Source of the DNA: Vreelandella neptunia | Lineage (GTDB): Bacteria; Pseudomonadota; Gammaproteobacteria; Pseudomonadales; Halomonadaceae | Length of the DNA: 64,000 nt | Reading direction: 5' to 3' | NCBI RefSeq assembly: GCF_000712975.1 | Contig: NZ_JHQL01000003.1 | Location: forward strand, 248,001-312,000 | In this document: positions 1 through 10,761 of the stretch, one piece after another | Layout: each line of letters begins with the position of its first letter | How positions within the stretch are numbered: position 1 is the first letter of the stretch | Translations under genes and position numbers: made by a program | The notes under the pieces: model-generated | Seen by the model: only the letters and a program-made list of their open reading frames with translations | Database searches by the model: none | What the model was told of the DNA's origin: nothing

Positions 1-1
1 G

Positions 2-316
2 CGTGCAGCGATTGAACCGGATACACTAAATTTGGCAGCTAATGTTTCGTTGAGCGAAGATGATTTGGCCCTTTCCATTGCCCAAGGTGAAGCGGATGTT
101 GGGCTTGGGGTTGAAGCAGCAGCCCATCGTCAACACCTACACTTTATACCGCTAATTGAAGAATCATTTGATTTAGTAATGCATCGGCGAAGTTACTTTG
201 AACCAGCGTTTCAAGCACTTATTTCGTTTACTCGCGAGCAGCGCTTTGTTGATCGAGCAGACGCTTTACAAGGCTATAACGTGAGTGGCTTGGGAGAAGT
301 GTTGTATAACGCCTAA
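2..316 (+). CDS. C-terminal part of a molybdate-type substrate-binding (PBP-like) regulator, 5' truncated by window edge
   Basis: The reading frame is open from base 2, so the gene begins outside the window and only about 104 residues are seen. The text 'AIAQGEADVGLG' followed by a hydrophobic 'LHFIPLIEESFDLVM' stretch resembles the end of the periplasmic-binding-protein-like domain found in helix-turn-helix regulators of the ModE/molybdate-binding type. In that fold these segments form the second lobe of the ligand pocket. The DNA-binding part is not visible, so a stand-alone binding protein remains possible. The stop is followed by about 100 bp of spacer before the next gene. The family call is by recognition of sequence character only. 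Confidence 0.6.
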   Translation, partial: RAAIEPDTLNLAANVSLSEDDLALSIAQGEADVGLGVEAAAHRQHLHFIPLIEESFDLVMHRRSYFEPAFQALISFTREQRFVDRADALQGYNVSGLGEVLYNA

Positions 317-421
317 GTGCCCAGCTACTACCTTGTTTAGCTGCTTTCGCTTGACGATTGTATAAGATGCGCCACACTAAACAGATGCTGTAGATGTATT
401 TATCATCACGAAAAGGAGAGC

Positions 422-988
422 ATGATGAAACAAGCACTAAATGGCAAACGAGTGGCTATTTTGGCTACTAATGGGTTTGAGGAGTCTGAGTTAAGTGTGC
501 CTCGCGCTGCCTTACAAAAAGAGGGTGTTGAGGTACATGTTGTTTCTGTTGACGGTAAAGCTATTCGAGCTTGGGCAGAAACAGACTGGGGCGATACGTA
601 TGAAGCTGACACATCATTAGCTGACGCCAACGAATCTAACTACCATGCGTTGGTACTTCCCGGCGGTTTATTTAATCCTGATGAGCTTAGGCTTAATGAA
701 GATGCGCTTGCCTTTGTTAAAGCTTTCTTTCAAGCGGGCAAACCAGTGGCTGCAATTTGTCACGCCCCCTGGATATTAATTAACGCAGAGTTAGTAAAAG
801 GTCGCAAAATGACCTCTGTACCTAGCGTAGCCCAAGATTTGCGCAATGCTGGTGCTAATTGGGTTGACGAATCTGTCGTTGTGGATAGCGGGTTAGTCAC
901 TAGCCGGACACCAAAAGATCTAGATGCGTTCAACGCTAAACTGCTGGAAGAGCTGCAGGAAGGTCGTCATTCAGGTCAGCACGCTTAA
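422..988 (+). CDS. DJ-1/PfpI family protein (type 1 glutamine amidotransferase-like)
   Basis: This 188-residue cytosolic protein has the DJ-1/PfpI fold. The nucleophile elbow is visible as AAICHAPW (Cys near residue 115), with an upstream Glu in the ESELSVP segment that usually polarises that cysteine. YhbO/YajL-like relatives act in glyoxal/methylglyoxal or carbonyl-stress protection; their deglycase activity is disputed. The start is ATGATG preceded by AAAAGGAGAG. The second ATG (425) has the better spacing, so the start is uncertain by one codon. The stop overlaps the next gene by one base (TAATG), suggesting translational coupling. Confidence 0.85.
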   Translation: MMKQALNGKRVAILATNGFEESELSVPRAALQKEGVEVHVVSVDGKAIRAWAETDWGDTYEADTSLADANESNYHALVLPGGLFNPDELRLNEDALAFVKAFFQAGKPVAAICHAPWILINAELVKGRKMTSVPSVAQDLRNAGANWVDESVVVDSGLVTSRTPKDLDAFNAKLLEELQEGRHSGQHA

Positions 989-2106
989 TGGCGTGGTATC
1001 ACCAGTGGGCAAGCTTTGCCAAAAGGCTTGCCCACGTTATTGCAAAACCGATGAAGCGGGACAGTGGGCATGGGGGGATGATGGTGCATCCTTACCGTGG
1101 CTACGGCTCCCAGCAAGAAGTGTTTGTGATGGGACGTGTGTTTCGCCAGGCCGCGCTAGGCCGTGCGATACCACGTCGAGGTATGTTGCGAGACACCGCC
1201 GATGTTGCTCGGCGTATCTTTCGACGCGGCCTTGCCAATGCCAAAGTAGACATACGCATTGGTGAAAATCAGCTGTGTTTAACCACGGACCGCGATGGCT
1301 ATTTTGATGCCCACTTACCGATTAGCACCGCCTTGCCGGTCGATATTTCCTGGCATCGCGCCGATATCATGGTTCATGCAGACGGCCATTCACCCATCCG
1401 AACTAGTGTTGAAGTTTACGTCCCGCCTCCCGAAGCAGATCTGCTGGTTATCAGTGATATTGATGATACCGTCATGTTTACCGGTGTCGCTGAAAAACTC
1501 AAAATGCTGTACCGCTTGTTTGTCCGTAAACCTCATCGTCGCACGGCTTTCCCCGGGGTGGCATCGCTTTATCAGGCGCTGTATCGAGGGCAAACAGAGA
1601 AAGCTGAACGCCCTATTTTGTATGTTTCCCGAGGACCCTGGGCTATCTATGAGATGCTGGAAACCTTCTTTCAGCTTAACCGTATTCCTGTGGGGCCTAT
1701 TCTATTCCTACGCGAGTGGGGGATTTCTCTGCGCCGCCCCTGGCCACGGCGGGCGGAAGCTCACAAGCGCGATTTAATCGATCGCATGTTAGCGCTCTAT
1801 CACGATATGCCGTGTATTTTGATTGGCGACAGCGGCCAGCACGACCCGGAGGTTTATACTGAGGTGGTAAAAGCCTATCCCACGCGAATAAAAGCTATCT
1901 ATATTCGCCGAGTTGATAAAGATCCTAAACGGGAGCAGGCAATTCAGCGCTTACGCGCTGAACTTGCCCATACCGACTGTGAACTAGTGCTTGCCGCTGA
2001 CAGCATTTTGATTGCTGAGCATGCCCACGCTAAGGGTGACATTTCTGCCAGAGGGTTGCAGGCCGTGCAGCGGGATGTAGAAGCGCATCACAATGAACCC
2101 GAGTAG
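988..2106 (+). CDS. App1-like phosphatase domain protein (DUF2183)
   Basis: A 372-residue protein with the conserved region of the App1/DUF2183 family, named after a yeast phosphatidate phosphatase. The HAD-like nucleophile motif DIDDT lies near residue 156. It is followed by YVSRGPWAIYEMLETF, then FLREWG, and finally IGDSGQHDPEVY near residue 290. The first 100 residues form a beta-rich domain without an obvious signal peptide. Bacterial members are assumed to hydrolyse phosphate esters, possibly phosphatidate, but the substrate is unknown. It is coupled to the DJ-1 gene by a one-base stop/start overlap. The family assignment is solid; the function is inferred. Confidence 0.82.
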   Translation: MAWYHQWASFAKRLAHVIAKPMKRDSGHGGMMVHPYRGYGSQQEVFVMGRVFRQAALGRAIPRRGMLRDTADVARRIFRRGLANAKVDIRIGENQLCLTTDRDGYFDAHLPISTALPVDISWHRADIMVHADGHSPIRTSVEVYVPPPEADLLVISDIDDTVMFTGVAEKLKMLYRLFVRKPHRRTAFPGVASLYQALYRGQTEKAERPILYVSRGPWAIYEMLETFFQLNRIPVGPILFLREWGISLRRPWPRRAEAHKRDLIDRMLALYHDMPCILIGDSGQHDPEVYTEVVKAYPTRIKAIYIRRVDKDPKREQAIQRLRAELAHTDCELVLAADSILIAEHAHAKGDISARGLQAVQRDVEAHHNEPE

Positions 2107-2205
2107 TTAGCTCAATGTGAGTGCGACTGTTTTGTGGCCATGGTAAAACTAAACACTTGTTAATGGGTCGTTAGATTAGGTTCTTCATCAGTGGTGAGTG
2201 TGACC

Positions 2206-2880
2206 ATGTTCATTGTGTTAATCGTGTTGGCGTTGGCGATTTTTATTTTGCCCAATTTATGGGCAAAGTGGGTATTAAAACGCCATACCCGTGGGCGAGA
2301 TGATTACCCTGGCACTGGCGCGGAACTTGCCGAGCATCTTTTGCGTCGTTTAGGTGTTGAAGGCGTGAGCGTTGAGCGTACCGAATTTGGCGATCATTAT
2401 GATCCTGAATCGCGCTGTGTGCGCTTAACCCCCGAGCATTATGATGGCCGTTCGCTCACAGCGGTGACCGTCGCTGCCCACGAGGTTGGGCACGCTATTC
2501 AACACCATGAAGGCTACGCACCCCTGCTAGCCAGAAGCCGCTTGGTTCAAGTAGCGCAAAAGGCAGAAAAGTTGGGTGCTATTTTAATGATGGCCGCGCC
2601 CTTTCTGTTTGTGCTTACCAGGCTGCCTGGTGGGCTGGCAGTGGTCATTGCGATGGCGGTGATCAGCTTTGGCACCGCCGCACTGGTCCATCTAGTGACG
2701 CTACCCGTCGAGTTCGATGCCAGCTTTAACCGCGCGCTGCCGCTGCTGAAAGAGTACGTGCCTCCCTATGACATGCCCGGTGCCCGCCATGTGCTCACCG
2801 CCTGTGCATTTACTTACGTGGCAGCCTCGTTGGCCAGCGTGATGAATCTTGGCCGCTGGCTGGTGATCTTAAGAAGATGA
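2206..2880 (+). CDS. Membrane zinc metallopeptidase, YugP-like
   Basis: About 224 residues. An N-terminal membrane segment (about residues 1-20) is followed by the zinc-binding motif AAHEVGHAIQHH near residue 94, then two hydrophobic segments around GAILMMAAPFLFVL and VVIAMAVISFGTAALVHL, and LPVEFDASFNRA, which likely supplies the third zinc ligand. This order is typical of the YugP neutral zinc peptidase family, whose substrates are unknown. I chose ATG 2206, which starts directly at the hydrophobic segment and has GGTGAG upstream. GTG codons at 2191 and 2194 are alternatives that add five or four residues. Confidence 0.83.
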   Translation: MFIVLIVLALAIFILPNLWAKWVLKRHTRGRDDYPGTGAELAEHLLRRLGVEGVSVERTEFGDHYDPESRCVRLTPEHYDGRSLTAVTVAAHEVGHAIQHHEGYAPLLARSRLVQVAQKAEKLGAILMMAAPFLFVLTRLPGGLAVVIAMAVISFGTAALVHLVTLPVEFDASFNRALPLLKEYVPPYDMPGARHVLTACAFTYVAASLASVMNLGRWLVILRR

Positions 2881-2908
2881 AGGTCTATTGGCTCAACAAC
2901 CGTCAGCA

Positions 2909-3961
2909 CTAGGTTGGCGAACTAATCACGGCGGTGGGCTTATTGGCAATAATGACTGCTCTGCGCGGAGCAGGGTAGCCTTCAATGGTGCGGGTTGGAT
3001 CGTTGGGGTCGAGAAAATCCGCAAGCGACTGATACGTCATCCACTCGGTTGAGCGTTGCTCTTCCAGTGTGGTTACTGCTTCGTCGACCACGCGCACATT
3101 GGTAAAGCCACACCGTGTAAGCCAGTGGCAGAGTGCTTTTGAAGAGGGCAGGAAGTAGACATTAGGCATTGCTGCGTAGCGTTCGCCGGGCACAAACACG
3201 GTTTGCTCATCGCCTTCTACCACCAGTGTTTCCAGCACGAGTTCGCCACCGGGCGCGAGCGCCTCTTTTAACTGCTGTAAGTGCTCAAGAGGTGAAGGGC
3301 GATGGTAGAGCACGCCCATGGAAAATACCGTATCGAAAAAGGCTAGCTTTTCCGGTACATCCCCAATGCCGACTGGCAGAAACTGGGTGCGTCCGCCGTC
3401 GGCTTCACCAACAAAGTGGCGCACTGCTTGAAACTGCCAATAAAAACGTGGTGACGGGTCTATCACCAACACAAAGGACGCCCCTTCACCAGCCATACGC
3501 CAGGCGTGGTAGCCGCTGCCACCACCAACATCCAATACCTTACGGTATTTAAGCGGCGCAAGATGTTGAGCAACTCGTTGCCACTTCCAGTCGGAACGCC
3601 ATTCGGTATCAATCTCAATGCCGCCTAATCGAAAGGGCCCTTTGCGCCAGGGCGAAAGCTTACGCAAAAGGTTAAAGCATTGGCGCTTCTGGCTATCGCT
3701 CAATGCAACATCAATGCTGACTGTATCGCTGGTGAGGTCGACATGGCGTTCCTCTGGCAGTGCAGGCAGTTTGGCAACGGCTTTCTCCCAAGCAGAGAGG
3801 TCGCCGTGGCGCTGCCGGTCTAGCCCGTTTGCCAGCTGTTCTGGCAGTTTGGCAAGCCACGGCGTCAGTGCGGCGTCCTGGCTGGCTTGGTCTAGAAAAG
3901 CTTGGTAAAGCACGCGATGGTCATCGGGTAACAGCGCCACCTTAACCCTCCTTAAAGGCAA
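2909..3961 (-). CDS. cmoB: tRNA U34 carboxymethyltransferase CmoB
   Basis: A 350-residue protein matching CmoB, which transfers a carboxymethyl group from carboxy-SAM to 5-hydroxyuridine at tRNA position 34, giving cmo5U and wider wobble reading. The Rossmann methyltransferase motif is visible as KVLDVGGGSGYHAWRM near residue 143. FDTVFSMGVLYHRPSPLEHL and a CmoB-like KGPFRLGGIEIDTEWRSDWKW segment are also present. It is slightly longer than the E. coli protein (323 residues), mainly at the ends. Its start lies 20 bases inside the end of cmoA, so the two are co-transcribed and probably coupled. Confidence 0.95.
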   Translation of the reverse strand: MPLRRVKVALLPDDHRVLYQAFLDQASQDAALTPWLAKLPEQLANGLDRQRHGDLSAWEKAVAKLPALPEERHVDLTSDTVSIDVALSDSQKRQCFNLLRKLSPWRKGPFRLGGIEIDTEWRSDWKWQRVAQHLAPLKYRKVLDVGGGSGYHAWRMAGEGASFVLVIDPSPRFYWQFQAVRHFVGEADGGRTQFLPVGIGDVPEKLAFFDTVFSMGVLYHRPSPLEHLQQLKEALAPGGELVLETLVVEGDEQTVFVPGERYAAMPNVYFLPSSKALCHWLTRCGFTNVRVVDEAVTTLEEQRSTEWMTYQSLADFLDPNDPTRTIEGYPAPRRAVIIANKPTAVISSPT

Positions 3962-4685
3962 TCAGCGAGGTAAAGTTCAAGTACTGAAACCACGTCATCG
4001 AACGGGGAAAGCCTGCTTGGGCTAAACGGCCATGTAGGGCGTCGAGCGTATCGGGAATCAGCACGTTTTCAAGCGCTGTACGTTTTTGGCTGATTTCCAT
4101 ATCGCTGTAGCCGTTGGCGCGCTTGAAGTCATGGTAGCGCTCAACACGCCAAGCGTTGTCTCGCTCATCGGCATCAATAGTTTTTTCCGACAAAATCAGT
4201 ACGCCGCCAGGCTCAAGGGCATCAAAAAGCCGTTTCAACAGCGCATCGCGGTCAGCGGGTGGCAAAAACTGCAGGGTAAAATTGAGAATAATCATGCCAG
4301 AAGGCACATACTCAAGGGTGCGTATGTCAGCTTCTTCAACCTGCATGGCGTGGTCAGGGCACTCTTCTAAAAACGTTTGCTTGGCCCTGGCCACCATGGC
4401 GGGTGAAAGGTCTACCCCGGTATAGCGAAAGGCATCGGCGGGAAGTGCCCCAGCCAGCGCTAAGCCTGATGCGCCTAGCGAGCAACCTAAATCGTAAACA
4501 TGCGCACCATGACGTAGGTGGCGCTGGGCAATTAAGCTCAACATGCCGAGAATTTGCCCATAACCAGGCACTGAACGGCGGATCATATCAGGGAAGCAGG
4601 CAACAACCTGCTCGTCGAAGGAGAACCTTGCCACCTTATCTAGGGGTGTTGAAAAGATAGCGTCGCGGTAAGATGCATCACTCAT
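3942..4685 (-). CDS. cmoA: Carboxy-S-adenosyl-L-methionine synthase CmoA
   Basis: CmoA makes carboxy-SAM from SAM and prephenate, the donor used by CmoB encoded directly downstream. Motifs seen are FPDMIRRSVPGYGQI, VYDLGCSLGASGLALAG (SAM-binding glycine loop) and MIILNFTLQFLPPADRDALL. The frame is open to 4799, but the residues before MSDASYRD have no counterpart in the family. Starting at 4685 gives 247 residues, the same length as E. coli CmoA. The ribosome-binding site is weak. Divergent from pgi, with the shared promoter region at 4686-4799. Confidence 0.94.
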   Translation of the reverse strand: MSDASYRDAIFSTPLDKVARFSFDEQVVACFPDMIRRSVPGYGQILGMLSLIAQRHLRHGAHVYDLGCSLGASGLALAGALPADAFRYTGVDLSPAMVARAKQTFLEECPDHAMQVEEADIRTLEYVPSGMIILNFTLQFLPPADRDALLKRLFDALEPGGVLILSEKTIDADERDNAWRVERYHDFKRANGYSDMEISQKRTALENVLIPDTLDALHGRLAQAGFPRSMTWFQYLNFTSLIAFKEG

Positions 4686-4799
4686 GGGCAAGCCAGGATT
4701 ATTAATGAGGCTGCGTAGTTTACGCGCCCTTGTAAGACCAGAACAGACCTGTTTATAACAGATTACTGCTGCACGGAATGACGCCACAGGAGAGGGCAT

Positions 4800-6494
4800 A
4801 TGGCTTCAGCAACACGCACGACTCCCGATACGCTACCTGCATGGCAGACGTTGAAGCATCATGCTGAAGCGCTGCGGCACGTCCACTTAAAGAACTTATT
4901 TGGTGATGACGACAGTCGCTGGGTGAATTTTACGCGTCAGGTAGCAGGCCTGACCTTAGACCTATCCAAGCAGCGCTGGGACGACGATACGCTTGAACAT
5001 TTACTCGCACTAGCGCATGAGGCGGGTATGCCAGCAGCAATTGACGCGCTGCTAAGTGGGAAACGGGTCAACGTCAGCGAAAATCGACCAGCGTTACATA
5101 CGGCTTTGCGCTTACCCGCAGATGCCTCCCTTGAAGTAGAAGGCGAAGATGTGGTGGCGTCGGTTCATGACAGCCTTGCCCAGATGGAGTGCTTGGTGCA
5201 GCGGCTGCAGGCGGGCCAGTGGCGCGGTGCAACCGGTAAGCCGATCCGCCATGTGGTGAACCTGGGGGTGGGGGGATCAGATTTAGGCCCACTCATGGTC
5301 ACCCACGCATTAGCGGACTACCGCCCCAAAGGGAGGCATCCGTTGGAGGTACACTTTGCGTCCACCATGGATGGCTCTCAGCTGGCAGATTATTTAAGCC
5401 GTTTTAATCCAGAAACCACGCTGTTCGTTTTATCGTCAAAGTCGTTTACCACCATCGACACGCTTTCCAATGCTAATACGGCTAAAGACTGGCTATTAGG
5501 AAAGCTATCAGCTCACGGTGATCTACCGACCGCTGCGCCATTAAGTGCTGAACTAATTGTTCGTCAGCACTTTATTGGTGTGTCGGCGAGTCCCGAGAAA
5601 ATGAGCGAATGGGGTATTACCTCGGATCATCAGCTGATGTTTTGGGACTGGGTCGGCGGACGCTACTCCTTATGGGGCACTATTGGCCTCCCGATTGCGC
5701 TTGTGGTGGGGATGGATAACTTTCGTGAACTGCTGGCAGGCGCTCATGCCATGGACTGCCACTTCCGCGATGCGCCGATGGAAGATAATCTGCCCGTGTT
5801 GCTGGGACTCGCCGGTATCTGGAACGTTAATTTTCTGGATATCCGCGCCCATTCGATACTGCCTTACGACGGACGTTTAGAATACTTTGCTGCTTATCTT
5901 GAACAGCTAGAGATGGAGTCCAACGGCAAGTCGGTGACCCGCCAAGGTCAGGCGGTGAACTACTCGACCTGCCCGGTGCTGTGGGGGCAGCTAGGCCCTA
6001 ATGCGCAGCATGCCTTTTATCAGCTGCTTCACCAGGGCACCCAGCCGGTGGTTTGCGATTTTATTGCGCCGCTGAAGCGCTATGATGAAGTCGAAGATCC
6101 TGATACCCGCCGTCATCTTAAAGCCCAGCACCGGCTAGCGCTGGCTAACTGTTTTGCCCAATCGCGAGTGTTGATGCTGGGGGATGACGCCCTCGACGAT
6201 GAAGGCCCTCGCCCTGAGCACAAACGTTATCGTGGCAACCAACCTTCTACGACGGTGCTGCTGGATAAGTTAACGCCCTTCACCTTGGGTGCGCTGATTG
6301 CTCTATATGAGCACAAAGTATTTGTTCAGGCGGTCATTTGGGATATCAACCCGTTTGATCAATGGGGGGTAGAGCTGGGTAAGAAAATTGCCACCGATAC
6401 CCAGGCGATTATCGATGGTGAAGGCGATATTTCGCGCATGGATGCCTCCAGCCGTGGCTTGATTGGCGCGTTTTGGGCATCAGAACAGGAGTAA
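4800..6494 (+). CDS. pgi: Glucose-6-phosphate isomerase
   Basis: A 564-residue cytosolic enzyme interconverting glucose 6-phosphate and fructose 6-phosphate. Family signatures are clear: VNLGVGGSDLGPLMV, FVLSSKSFTTIDTL, MESNGKSVTRQGQAVN and the C-terminal FDQWGVELGKKIA, which carries the conserved lysine. The start is supported by AGGAGAGG immediately upstream of ATG 4800. It is about 15 residues longer than the E. coli enzyme. It reads away from cmoA; parE begins 154 bases downstream. Confidence 0.97.
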   Translation: MASATRTTPDTLPAWQTLKHHAEALRHVHLKNLFGDDDSRWVNFTRQVAGLTLDLSKQRWDDDTLEHLLALAHEAGMPAAIDALLSGKRVNVSENRPALHTALRLPADASLEVEGEDVVASVHDSLAQMECLVQRLQAGQWRGATGKPIRHVVNLGVGGSDLGPLMVTHALADYRPKGRHPLEVHFASTMDGSQLADYLSRFNPETTLFVLSSKSFTTIDTLSNANTAKDWLLGKLSAHGDLPTAAPLSAELIVRQHFIGVSASPEKMSEWGITSDHQLMFWDWVGGRYSLWGTIGLPIALVVGMDNFRELLAGAHAMDCHFRDAPMEDNLPVLLGLAGIWNVNFLDIRAHSILPYDGRLEYFAAYLEQLEMESNGKSVTRQGQAVNYSTCPVLWGQLGPNAQHAFYQLLHQGTQPVVCDFIAPLKRYDEVEDPDTRRHLKAQHRLALANCFAQSRVLMLGDDALDDEGPRPEHKRYRGNQPSTTVLLDKLTPFTLGALIALYEHKVFVQAVIWDINPFDQWGVELGKKIATDTQAIIDGEGDISRMDASSRGLIGAFWASEQE

Positions 6495-6564
6495 CGCCTT
6501 ATTCTGATTGTCATGGCTGGATATACAGCTTTTTGCTTTTCCGCTATCCTGTGTTCTTTTGTAA

Positions 6565-8544
<1,980 letters not shown>

Positions 8545-8647
8545 TTACCCCATAGAGAGGTCATCAGCCTCATTGTAACGACCAGAGGCGTGAAGCCAAC
8601 TTGTCAGGCAGACGTTAACAGGCATTATTACAGTGCCATGCTATTTG

Positions 8648-8655
8648 GCCGATAG
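8648..8655 (+). promoter_or_regulatory. Possible FliA (sigma 28) -10 element upstream of the chemoreceptor
   Basis: GCCGATAG at 8648-8655 matches the sigma 28 -10 consensus GCCGATAA at seven of eight bases. TACA lies 15 bases upstream (8629-8632), against the consensus TAAA. The element sits about 65 bases before the chemoreceptor start, a sensible 5' UTR length, and chemoreceptor genes are commonly in the flagellar sigma 28 regulon. Seen by eye only; a chance match is possible. Confidence 0.4.
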
Positions 8656-8719
8656 TTGAATTAGGTAGCTTATTACATACTAAGACGCGTAAAAAACGCT
8701 CATAGACAGGGGAATAGCT

Positions 8720-10687
8720 TTGTTCAACACAATCTCTCGGCAGTTAACGTTGTCTGCAGTGGTGTTAACACTACTAATGGCTGTCAGTATTTACGGCGTG
8801 ATGGCATGGCGTGGCCAGCCGTTAGTGATCGATGCAAGTCAGTCACTGATTGAGCGTACGGGCGGCTCTATCGTGAATGCGCTGAATGGCCAGTTGGCTC
8901 GTGTCGAGGGGAATACCTCGAGCTTAGCGGCGTTGGCCGAGTCGCTTCCTCAAGATGAAGCGATTTACCAGCAAGCACTGCCCAATGTGGTCGATGATAA
9001 TGGCAATATGACAATTGCCGGAGGCGGTATTTGGCCTGAGCCAGGCGCATTTTCGCCGGGTGTCGAGCGCTTCAGCTTTTTCTGGGCACGTAATGCTCAG
9101 GGAGCGTTGGAGTTTCTGGATGATTACAACGCAAGCACTATTGCTCCATACCACGACGAAGCATGGTATAGCAGTGCTCGCGATGCGACGCCAGGACAGT
9201 GCGTTTGGTCTGCCGCGTACCGCGACCCAGCGACAGGGGTCGCCATGGTGACCTGTAGTGTTCCGTATTATATCGATGGCGCTTTTTCAGGTGTAGCCAC
9301 CATTGATATGCAGCTAGGCGGCGTGGCCGAGTTTCTTGCGGAAAATGGCGGTGGTACAGGCGGTTACGCCTTTGTGTTGGATAATGAGCGCAATGTCATT
9401 GACCTACCTGGAGTAGAGCAAGCCTCTGATGAAATGAAAGGTGTAGCTGACGTTGTCCGTGATATGCCCTGGCTTCAGCCTGTTGTTACGGCGATAACTG
9501 CTGGCCGGGAACAAGCGAGTATCGAAAGCGCAGGCGTGTTAGCAGAGCCTGCTGAAGTGCGCTTGTTTGACATGCCACGTACAGGGTGGACGCTTGGGTT
9601 AGTAACGCCTAGCGAGCAAGTCACGGCTTTGGCGCGCACGTTAACACGTGACCTGCTGCTATTTATCGTCCCTTTGCTGGCTCTGTTGCTGGGGCTTGGC
9701 TGGTGGGGTGGTCGTATTTTGCTAGCGCAAATACGCAGTACCACGCGTCAAATCGATCAGCTGGGTCAGGATAACTCGAGTCGAGAGCTAACGATCTATC
9801 GTGAGGATGAGATTGGTGAACTGCGCCGTGCTGTTAATCGATACTCGGAGAAGCTACAGCGGCTATTTGGTGACGTGCGGAGTGTGGCCGATGCCATTGC
9901 CAGCGAATCCACTGAAATAGCGGCAGGCAATACGGAGCTTTCTAGCCGAACAGAACAACAGGCGGCTTCTCTTCAGGAAACGTCATCAACGATGGAAGAG
10001 ATGGCGGCTACGGTGAAGCGTAACGCTGACAATGCTCAAGAGGCCGACCTGCGGGCAAAAGAATCAGCGGATAAAGTAAAACGCGGTGGCCAGCAGGTAT
10101 CGAGGCTGGCGCAATCTATGGAAGCGATCAACGAAAGCTCGGTTGAAGTCGCTTCAATTGTTCAAGTAATCGAAAATATTGCATTTCAAACCAACATATT
10201 AGCGCTGAATGCCTCGGTAGAAGCAGCGCGTGCGGGTGAGCACGGGAGAGGCTTTGCGGTTGTTGCCAGTGAAGTACGTGAGCTTGCCTCGCGCAGTGCT
10301 GCATCGGCCAGGAATATTAATGGGCTGATCAAAACCACGTCTGAGCAGATCGCGACGGGCAGCGGTTATGCTCAAGAGGCTGAATCCGCTATGAAAGAGA
10401 TTGTCGTCGCCATTGAGGAAGTAACAGCACGCATTAGCGAGATCAGCCAAGCTTCCAGCGAACAAACCAACGGCATTGACGAGATTAACCGAGCGGTAAC
10501 GCAGATGGATACGGTGACCCAGCAGAATGCAGGCTTAGTCAGCCAGGCCGCAGGGGCTGCTAATGAACTGTCGTTACAGGCCCAGCGTTTAAAAGGCTTG
10601 CTAGATGAGTTTCACGGCGGTGCGCAGGCGGTATCGCAGGCTCCTGCACTGTCGGATGCGTCGCATGAAAGGTATCAATTAACATAG
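8720..10687 (+). CDS. Methyl-accepting chemotaxis protein with a dCache-like sensor
   Basis: A 655-residue chemoreceptor. TM1 lies at about residues 10-30. The periplasmic sensor (about 35-305) carries the double-Cache character [24 protein letters not shown] followed by GVATIDM. TM2 is at about 312-335, then HAMP and a cytoplasmic signalling hairpin with the universal tip [36 protein letters not shown]. There is no C-terminal NWETF-type pentapeptide, so methylation enzymes are not tethered that way. The TTG start at 8720 has AGGGGAA upstream. The ligand is unknown; dCache receptors often sense amino acids or other small organic compounds. It lies between parE and parC with its own candidate promoter and terminator. 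Confidence 0.93.
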   Translation: MFNTISRQLTLSAVVLTLLMAVSIYGVMAWRGQPLVIDASQSLIERTGGSIVNALNGQLARVEGNTSSLAALAESLPQDEAIYQQALPNVVDDNGNMTIAGGGIWPEPGAFSPGVERFSFFWARNAQGALEFLDDYNASTIAPYHDEAWYSSARDATPGQCVWSAAYRDPATGVAMVTCSVPYYIDGAFSGVATIDMQLGGVAEFLAENGGGTGGYAFVLDNERNVIDLPGVEQASDEMKGVADVVRDMPWLQPVVTAITAGREQASIESAGVLAEPAEVRLFDMPRTGWTLGLVTPSEQVTALARTLTRDLLLFIVPLLALLLGLGWWGGRILLAQIRSTTRQIDQLGQDNSSRELTIYREDEIGELRRAVNRYSEKLQRLFGDVRSVADAIASESTEIAAGNTELSSRTEQQAASLQETSSTMEEMAATVKRNADNAQEADLRAKESADKVKRGGQQVSRLAQSMEAINESSVEVASIVQVIENIAFQTNILALNASVEAARAGEHGRGFAVVASEVRELASRSAASARNINGLIKTTSEQIATGSGYAQEAESAMKEIVVAIEEVTARISEISQASSEQTNGIDEINRAVTQMDTVTQQNAGLVSQAAGAANELSLQAQRLKGLLDEFHGGAQAVSQAPALSDASHERYQLT

Positions 10688-10723
10688 CGTGCCATGCTAA
10701 GTGGCCGTGTGTCCGCTTATCAG

Positions 10724-10749
10724 CCGCCCCGACTGGGGCGGTTTTGTTG
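10724..10749 (+). terminator. Rho-independent terminator after the chemoreceptor, inside the parC leader
   Basis: CCGCCCC (10724-10730), a GACT loop, then GGGGCGG (10735-10741), followed by TTTTGTTGTT. The 7-bp GC stem and T-rich tail fit an intrinsic terminator. It ends only about 12-20 bases before the parC ATG, so it lies within any transcript that could reach parC. Confidence 0.8.
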
Positions 10750-10761
10750 TTAAGGTAGGAT

